In this document: in pieces, positions 57,200-64,000 of the stretch | Layout: every line of letters starts with the position of its first letter | How positions within the stretch are numbered: the first letter of the stretch is position 1 | Assembly (NCBI GenBank): GCA_907163345.1 | Contig: CAJQUN010000004.1 | Span: 10,879,235-10,943,234 of the forward strand | Source: Haberlea rhodopensis | Lineage: Eukaryota > Streptophyta > Magnoliopsida > Lamiales > Gesneriaceae | DNA: 64,000 nucleotides | Reading direction: 5' to 3' | Position numbers and translations under genes: made by a program | Notes under the pieces: model-generated | Seen by the model: the letters and a program-made list of their open reading frames with translations, nothing else | Told to the model about the DNA's origin: nothing | The model's database searches: none

Positions 57200-59095
57200 A
57201 ATATGTTCATAAATATTTTTTTTATGACTTTTACAATGACCACAAATTGGCGAGAGACTTCGAGCCCTCGCCAATATTAGGGAAATTAGGTGACAAACCA
57301 TCGTCATCGAATATGTTCATAAATTAGTTGTATGGCTGGTAGCAGTTACATCGTTCAAATTTTTAACCCTTTTCGAACATAAGTATTTATTTATTTTTAA
57401 ATATAAATTATAAAAAAATTACAATAATAAATTTATTTATTCACCTAATAAATCTTACTTAAACTAACTATTAGTATGATCCACCTTTTTTTAAAAAAAT
57501 AATCTTTCAAACTCTTTTTCTTTTAAGATATATTTACCAAAAAAATTATAGCTTAAAAGATGTCAAACTGTATGCTTTCATACAAATAAGCTCTACTCAG
57601 CAAGATTTCAGATCTTCTTGTAAGAAATAAACTTTATTACTATTATCAAAAAATTTCTTTCATTATATTATTGATTGATTAATAAATGTTATTTTGGGGC
57701 CACTGTGAAAAAAGAATAAACAACAAAATTTACTGGGATATTCTTTTATACAATGTTATCTATATGGTTAATTTTTAATTGTGTCATTTATTTTCAGAAT
57801 ATTCATTCTCTTATAATTGTACTGAGTGATGATTTATACATAGTTTTAGTATGTTTTTTTTGTTTATTTTGTAATTTTTCAAGGTGAGGGAGTGTAGATG
57901 TGGCACTAATCAATCTATCTTTTAGGAATCCCGTTTTCGTATGTAAATTTTTACAATTTAATCTAAATGGGTAGCGACAGCTCGGGTAATGCTTTATCAA
58001 TCGAAAATCTCTATTAAACGCAAAATGAAGTAGAATAATTTTATGATAAATCATATCTAAATAATTGATATGTGTAATTTATCTTCTGGGGTTTACATGC
58101 CAATAATATCTAATACAATGATAAAATGATCGGTGATACATCTTACACAGGAAAAATGATTAAAAACAATCAAATCTAAAAGAATAAAACTAAAATTTGG
58201 CTATTTTTATGATTTTCTACTAAATTTATTCGACGCATGCCTAATGTGTTTAGTCGTATGTGGCGATATATTTAATGATTTTTTTGGTCAATGGACGGCA
58301 ACTTATACTCCTAAACATTTTTTTATTTTTTTTATAACGGGACTCTTTTGTCGTTACCTTTAAATGTATATTGGATAATTTTTTTTAGATTAATTTAATA
58401 GCTTGTAAAGCATGACAGTCATATAAATCGTATTAGGCAAGCACGATTACTGCATGGTCCACCAAAACGGAAACTGCATGAGAGGCTAATCCTAAACATT
58501 CTTGTAAGATATCGAGAGCGCACAATAGAGTGAGCGAGGGACCCTAGCTAATTGAATAAATATTGATTTCGTTTTTTAAAACTATCACAATTCATCAACT
58601 CACAACTAAAGTAAATAGAAGGTAATTCATAATGGTATACCAAAGTGATTACTCTAAGGTGCTCACACATTATAATATAGTATAAATTAAATATACCCTT
58701 TTGTCGCCATTGCTTTTTATTGTGTGTATATATTAGTTTATACAAGGCACACACAATGTATTATATAACGTGTTCAATTATTGAAATAATTTTTTAATAA
58801 TAAAATTGTTAGTAAGTTACAAAGTTTATAAAAAATTAATGGCACTTTAAAAACTAAATAAAGGATAATAAGAAGAAATTATGATAAATCGTGGTAAGTT
58901 TTAAAAATTTGGATAGTTACAATGTATAATTTTTGATTTTTTTAAGTGTACTTTTTAAAATTTTCGTTAACATGATATAACATAAGCATAAAATTCATAT
59001 ATAACACAAAAAATTAATGATAAGAGAGTTTCAAGCTAAATATCAATGTCAAACATTTCATAATTTTACATATTAAATCAAAAATGTAGTGATGC
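57200..59095. other. AT-rich intergenic DNA
   Basis: No gene or element recognised. Very low GC with scattered short open frames that are not convincing. Confidence 0.5.
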
Positions 59096-59817
59096 CAAAT
59101 AATTCGTGCCGCCCGGCACGGCCCACAATAAAGACAGGTCATGCCTGACACTGCCCGTCTTTATTTTTTGCTAGGCACGGAACGGCCCATAGGCCCGTGA
59201 CCTATGGGTCGTGCCTCGGGTCGTGCCGTGTTAGCACGGCCAAAATCAATTACTTTAATATTTTTTTTTCCTTTTTTGTAATTTTTTTTGTTTAATTCTA
59301 ATGATTTAAATATAATGGTAGTATAATAAAATATAGATTGTCACAATATACTTGCAAAATAAAAATTTATTGACTACGAATTGAAAAACTACAAATTACA
59401 TTGAACAAAACAAAATCAGAAATTACAAAAGAGTTTAAAAATATTATAGTTTTCTTCATTTTCATCCGAAGAAACATAATATCCTCCCAAATTTTGTAAG
59501 CGACTATCAGCATCCAACCAATACATTAAAATAATATGTATCTCCACTGTGTTTGGTTTCATTCTACTTCTTTTTTCATCAATGGCTCTTTCACCTGCAC
59601 TAAAACAAGACTTCGATAGATCTGTGGATATCGGAGGAGTTAGTAGATCATGATGGAAAGTACTGGCCAAAGTCTAGCATTGTGGTTCCGCCATACTATG
59701 TATTAGCCAATTCTTTCATATCTCTTTCAACACTATAAGTGAAAATACCTAAACTTGAACTACTACTATCAGTACTGAATTGTGGAAGAGTAGTTTGGTG
59801 TTGATCCTTAAACACAT
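59096..59817 (-). mobile_element. hAT transposon remnant, minus orientation
   Basis: On the minus strand the region holds the end of a hAT transposase and then a GC-rich subterminal block of GGCACGGCCC-type words (59105-59235), usual near the termini of some plant hAT elements. The other side is cut by the LTR beginning at 59818. Confidence 0.7.
59410..59720 (-). pseudogene. hAT C-terminal dimerisation domain fragment
   Basis: The minus-strand segment 59670-59416 reads PISTDLSKSCFSAGERAIDE followed by KRSRMKPNTVEIHI and a MYWLDADSRLQ block, matching the hAT dimerisation domain (usual form ...SxSxFSxGxRvldxxRssLxPxtVeaLi). It is a fragment: no start, no catalytic region. Confidence 0.85.
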
Positions 59818-61629
59818 TGTTGAGTTTAATGCTTAATTAATCTTCAAATTATTTATGGGTTTTGATGATCAACAAAACTTGCATTTGTTGTAGTAATGTG
59901 TCTACTTAGTGTACAGGGTTGGATTGACAATTTGGTTGGGAAGACCAATGAAAAAGGACCCAAGTTCATATACGAGTTCATAGGACAAGCGGTGAATTTT
60001 ATCAAAGAAGCTATTGAACTTGGACGAGAGGAAAGAAATTTATGAATGACCAAAATTAGTGTTCAACATGTGTGGAATGATGTTGAAACAATATCTTATG
60101 CTGGGATGAAGACGAACGGACCAATGGTCCGTTCGTGGAAAATTCAAATAGGAGTCACTTGGAGCGCAATGCAGTTTTTTGATTATATCTCTTGGCTGGT
60201 TGATCTGAATGACGTGAATTCAAATAGGTTGGAAAGCCAACTCAAAATTCTATATTTCATATCAAACAGCTCAGTCCAATTCGGATTGCATCAAGGAGCA
60301 AAAAGGCATGGAAGTCATAGCAAGTACAGATTGCAGCAAGGTTTGAGCGGCTGAAGAATTTTGGGCATAACTTCTTCATACCTTAATTAAATTCGATGAT
60401 TTTGGTGTCCACGCGTAGCTAAGAGGATATTCTACAAATTTGATGTTCACCACTTCTCCCAGAAACGAGCTTAAGATGGTCGAAAAGTGCAAAGTTTGAG
60501 AGTGTTGAAATCAGGGCAGATAGTTTAAGGCGATCCGAGCCACGCCTGCCAACGCCGCGCACCATTTACTGAAGCGATGACATGGTGAGCGCCTTGGCGA
60601 TCCAGATCGCCCCAGGCGATCCAAAATCATTCCTACGGCATTTCCCAAAGGTGATCGCCCGTGGCGATCCGAAATTTTTCCTAAGATATTTTTATTAAAG
60701 GGATGTCGCCCAGGTGATGTGTAGATCGCCTGAGGCGATCTCAGTCAATTTGACCGGTGAAGCTTGGCGATGGTGATCGCCCCAGGCGATGGCTCGGACG
60801 ATGGCCAGCATTTTTTTGTCCAAAGTGCTCTTGACGGCTCTAAATGGCTAGTTTGGTTTTTGTCTTCACTTGGGTGCCTCCTACACTATAAATTGGTGCA
60901 TTTGGGGTGGCACAAAAAAACACAACAAACTACAACAAAGAGAAACACAAGATTTGCTGAAGAATACACATTTATCATTCAAGTTCATCATTTTGAGTTG
61001 TGTTTCATTTGTGAGAGTGTGAGGCTTATTTCTATAAGTCATTTGTTGTTGTGAGAGTTGGTGCTTGAGTTTGTAAACACCGTGAAGGTGTAATCTGTTG
61101 TAGCACAAGAGTTGGAATCGTTGTTTGTGGCTATCCTTGGAGCCCTTAATGCCAAGAAGACTCGTGAAGAGTGTGTGACTCGGGAAGAGTTTGTATGTGG
61201 CTATCCTTGGAGCCTTTAAGGCAAAGAAGACTTGTGAAGAGTGTGTGAATCGAGAATAGTTTGTATGTGGCTATCCTTGGAGCCCTTAAGGCCAAGAAGA
61301 CTCGTGAAGAGTGTGTGACTCGGGAAGAGTTTGTTTGTGGCTAACTTGGAGTCCTCAAGGCCAAGATCAAAGTGTTCTAGTGGAACCTCGGTTGGACGTT
61401 TTCTAACCCGGAAAGAGGAGACTTAGGCGATTCATCGCCGAACTTCTATAACAAATACTTGTGTTCTTTATTGCTTTATTTACATTACGCATTACTTTAT
61501 TATTGCTTATTGTTCATTGATCGAATGACATCAAGTCTTCCGCAGTGCAAACTCGACTATTGGCAAAATCACTTTAAAATCGCTAAAGAAGCCAAGGAAC
61601 CTCATTCACCCCCCTCTTCGGTTCCAACA
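59818..61629 (+). repeat. 5' LTR of the long-LTR Copia element (1,812 bp)
   Basis: Starts TGTTGAGTTTAATGC and ends CTTCGGTTCCAACA. Contains GGCGATC/GATCGCC palindrome clusters (60529-60800), a TATA-like ACTATAAATTGG near 60883-60894, and 70-bp tandem repeats (61121-61362). It inserted into the hAT remnant. Confidence 0.87.
61121..61362 (+). repeat. 70-bp tandem repeat, about 3.4 copies
   Basis: GGCTATCCTTGGAGCC words recur at 61129, 61199 and 61269, with a degenerate fourth at about 61339. Each unit holds AAGAAGACTCGTGAAGAGTG. It lies in the transcribed part of the LTR, about 240 bp after the TATA-like box. Confidence 0.92.
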
Positions 61630-61676
61630 AGTGATATCAGAGCCACTTGGTTTTTGTTTTTAAACCAATTTTTTTT

Positions 61677-63137
61677 ATGGCTAATCTAGCAAGTGAGTTT
61701 GCTTAAGGTCAATCGATCAATCGACCTCCTCTATTCACGGGTAATAACTACGGATTTTGGAGAAATCAAATTTCTCTATACATCCAATCTGTAGATTATG
61801 ACCTATGGAAAATTATTGTGAAAGGTCCACATATTCCTTTAAAGGAAGTTGAGGGAAATAGAGTTCCCAAAGAAATGGACGATTTCACAAGGGAGTATAT
61901 GATTCTAATTTCTCAAAATACTAAAGCTATTAATAATTTGCATTGTGCTTTAGATATGAACGAGTATAACCAGATTTCGATGTGCTCAACCGCCAAGGAG
62001 ATTTGGGACAAACTTCAAATTTGTCATGAGGGAACCAATCAAGTAAAAGAAACAAAGATCGATCTTCTACAACTCAAATACGAAACTTTTGAGATGGAGT
62101 TCGGAGAAATTATTGATTCAATGTTTAGAAGGCTCACTCAAATCATCAATGAGCTTGCCCAACTTGGTGAAAAATATCATTCCAAGCAAATATGGAGAAG
62201 AGCACTAAGAGCTTTGCCTAAGGAATGGGATGCTAAGAGGACGACAATCATTGAGTCCAACAAAGGAGACAGTGCATCATATGATCTTGATGAACTCCAT
62301 GGAACCTTGGTGACTCATGAGCTTGAAGTGTCAACCTGTAAGAAAATAAATAAGGAGGAAGATAAATCTAAAGGAAAGGGGATTGCCTTGGTTGGAAAGA
62401 ATGAACAAACCGACGACGAAGTTGATGAGGAGATGACCATGTTCACAAGAAAGTTCAAGAAGTACTATAATAGATATATCAAGCCTAAGTCCTCCGGTGC
62501 CACCAACTATGATTCCAAACTAGAGGTAACATGTTTCAATTGTCAATATAAAGATCATTATGCTAATGAATGTCCTAGGAAGAAGAATGTGGACAAGGGG
62601 AAGAAGAAGGCTCTAATGGCTACATGGAGTGATAGTGACTCCGAGGATGAAGGTGTAGCTAATCTTTGTCTTATGGCTCTTGGCAATGAAGAAGAAGATG
62701 ATGATGATGAGGTACCCTCCTATGACGAATTACTTAATGCACATAATGAACTCATTGATTGTCTTCGTAGAAGTAAGAAGAGAAACAAAATGCTCAAACT
62801 AGACTTGGCTAAGAAGGAAGAAAAAAATATCATTTTAAAAAATCAAGTACATGATTTAAAGACATCATTTGCCAAGTTTAGTGATAGTAGTTTAAAGTTG
62901 GAAGAGTTGCTTGGCTTGCAACGATATAGCTTCGATAGAGCCGGACTAGGCTTTTCAAGTAAATCAAAAACATTTTCAAGCTTGTTGGCCGAAGCTAAGC
63001 ATAACTCTACTACTTTCACTTATTGTTGTAAGGTTGGACATGTAAGAAACAAATATAGATTTGTTAAAAATCAATACCAAGCAAACAATAGGTGGAAGTG
63101 GATTCCAAGGTCTCCCATTATTACAAACCAACAATGA
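61677..63137 (+). pseudogene. Copia gag (about 486 codons) with one in-frame stop
   Basis: The ATG at 61677 opens MANLASEFA and meets a TAA at 61707-61709; the same frame then continues unbroken to 63137. The front part has INRPPLFTGNNYGFWRN (Copia gag start), the UBN2-type core has AKEIWDKLQICHEGT and ALRALPKEWDAKRT, and a zinc knuckle C-FN-C-QYKDH-YANEC lies near 62534-62575 with H/C spacing kept. An acidic DSDSEDE stretch and a coiled-coil-like Lys/Glu/Leu-rich tail follow. A degenerate second C-C-H motif (YCCKVGHVRNKYR) lies near 63022, having lost its last cysteine. Except for one stop it is nearly intact. Confidence 0.9.
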
Positions 63138-63383
63138 CCCAAAGATAAAATGGGTACCAAAGATCCTCCAATTATAAACTTGTTTTGTAGGAACAACAAA
63201 GGGATAGAGGATGAAGGCATTAGCACCTCAAGGGAGAAAATCATCAAATGTACCATAATAGAGGATGCTAGAGGTATAGGACCAATGATAAGAACATATT
63301 ATTATCATTAGAGGTAAATTTATTTTAAGCATCATAGTAGCATAATTAGCTCTTTTGCTTGATTAATATTCCTTGAATTGTAT

Positions 63384-64000
63384 ATCATATAATTAATGAA
63401 ATTAGATAATTTTTGTGTCCACGCATAGCTAAGAGGATATGCTACATCTTTGATGTTCACCACTTTTTCCATAAACGAGCTTAAGATGGTCGAAAAGTGC
63501 GAAGTTTGAGAGTGTTGAAATCTGGGCAGATATTTCAGGCGATCCGAGCCACGCATGCCAACGCCGCGCACCATTTACTGAAGCGATGGCATGGTGCACG
63601 CCTTGGCGATCCAGATTGCCCTAGGCGATGTAAGGAACGCCCAGGCAATCCAAAAGCATTACTATGACATTTTTTTAAAGGTCGATCGCCCCAGACGATG
63701 CATGGAATGCCCGAGGCGATCCGAAATTTTTCCTACCACATTTTTATTAAAAGGAGATCTACCCAGGTGATGGGTAGATCGCCTGAGGCGATCTCGGCCA
63801 ATTTGACCATTGAATCTTGGCGATGGTGATCGCCCCAGGCGATGGCTCGAGTGATGACACGTTTTTTTGGTCCAAAAGTGCTCCTAACGGCTCTAAACGG
63901 CTAGTTTGGTTTGTGTCTTCACTTGGGAGCCTCCTTCACTGTAAATTGGTGCATTTGGGGTGGCACAAAAAAACACAACAACCTACATTGTTGTGAGAGT
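63384..64000 (+). repeat. Partial 3' LTR of the long-LTR Copia element
   Basis: Matches 60370 onward of the 5' LTR, including the GATCGCC palindrome cluster (63536-63845) and the CACTGTAAATTGG equivalent of the TATA region. The first about 560 bp of the LTR are missing here and the end is outside the window. Confidence 0.85.

Larger units (their letters stand above)
59818..64000 (+). mobile_element. Copia element with long LTR and gag, deleted before pol, running off the window
   Basis: A 1,812-bp 5' LTR (59818-61629) is followed by a primer-binding site (TGATATCAGAGCC, 61632-61644) and a long gag. After 63137 the sequence soon passes into LTR sequence again from about 63384, homologous to 60370 onward, without protease, integrase or RT. 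A deletion therefore fused the region after gag to the middle of the 3' LTR. The 3' end lies beyond the window. Long LTR and long gag suggest the SIRE/Maximus type; that is inference. Confidence 0.88.

Noticed and set aside
60046..60354. 102-aa plus-strand ORF inside the long Copia LTR
   Set aside because: Lies wholly in LTR sequence with no recognisable domain; the partial 3' LTR lacks it.
61121..61362. CRISPR-like array of regular repeats
   Set aside because: Units are contiguous 70-bp tandem copies without unique spacers, in a eukaryotic retrotransposon LTR.

Overview
This is nuclear DNA from a flowering plant, most likely a eudicot. The evidence is intron-rich genes with plant-type exon structures (NRAMP metal transporter, YIF1 Golgi protein, ILR1-like amidohydrolase), an Au-type SINE, a plastid ndhA fragment inserted in nuclear DNA, AT-rich intergenic sequence, and many nested LTR retrotransposons, hAT remnants and MITEs. 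The species cannot be named from the sequence alone. No CRISPR array, operon, rRNA or tRNA gene was seen.

Layout: (1) 1-1400 is the 3' end of a Copia element with its 3' LTR. (2) 1401-3526 is AT-rich, with a duplicated ~385-bp unit. (3) 3527-10979 is a complete but decayed Copia element (TSD CAAGG) with a 1,237-bp solo LTR (TSD AGAAT) inside its integrase region. (4) 10985-11367 is a minus-strand Copia fragment that two later elements flank. (5) 11373-15687 is a 4.3-kb, essentially gag-only LTR element (TSD TTACC). (6) 15693-16861 is a minus-strand LTR, followed by AT-rich DNA to 19028. (7) 19029-23995 is a deleted Ty3/Gypsy-like element whose only recognisable coding region lies antisense to its LTR; a 2,588-bp solo LTR (TSD GTGAC) splits it. 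(8) 24007-24309 is a MULE-like MITE. (9) 24950-31391 is an apparently intact 13-exon NRAMP gene. (10) 31.9-40.6 kb is a gene graveyard: plastid ndhA, PDS5, PPR and SWI3C pieces, unrecognised exon-like sequence, and a hAT transposase split by LTR sequence. (11) 41950-43399 is an intact YIF1 gene. (12) 43.4-45.2 kb carries two MITEs. (13) 45187-51587 is a decayed Copia element (TSD TTTTG) with an 1,104-bp solo LTR (TSD CTAAT) at the protease active site. (14) 53061-57014 (minus) is an intact five-exon ILL6-like amidohydrolase gene with an Au SINE and an 84-bp duplication in its introns and two G-boxes upstream. (15) 59.1-59.8 kb is a hAT remnant. (16) 59818-64000 is a Copia element with a 1.8-kb LTR and gag, deleted before pol, running out of the window.

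Three host genes therefore look functional: NRAMP (divalent metal transport), YIF1 (ER-Golgi trafficking) and ILL6-like (jasmonate/auxin conjugate hydrolysis). They are unrelated in pathway. I found no clear previously undescribed system. The least explained signals are the GATC-centred palindrome clusters that recur in LTRs of unrelated families, the antisense ORF element, and the cluster of captured gene fragments.
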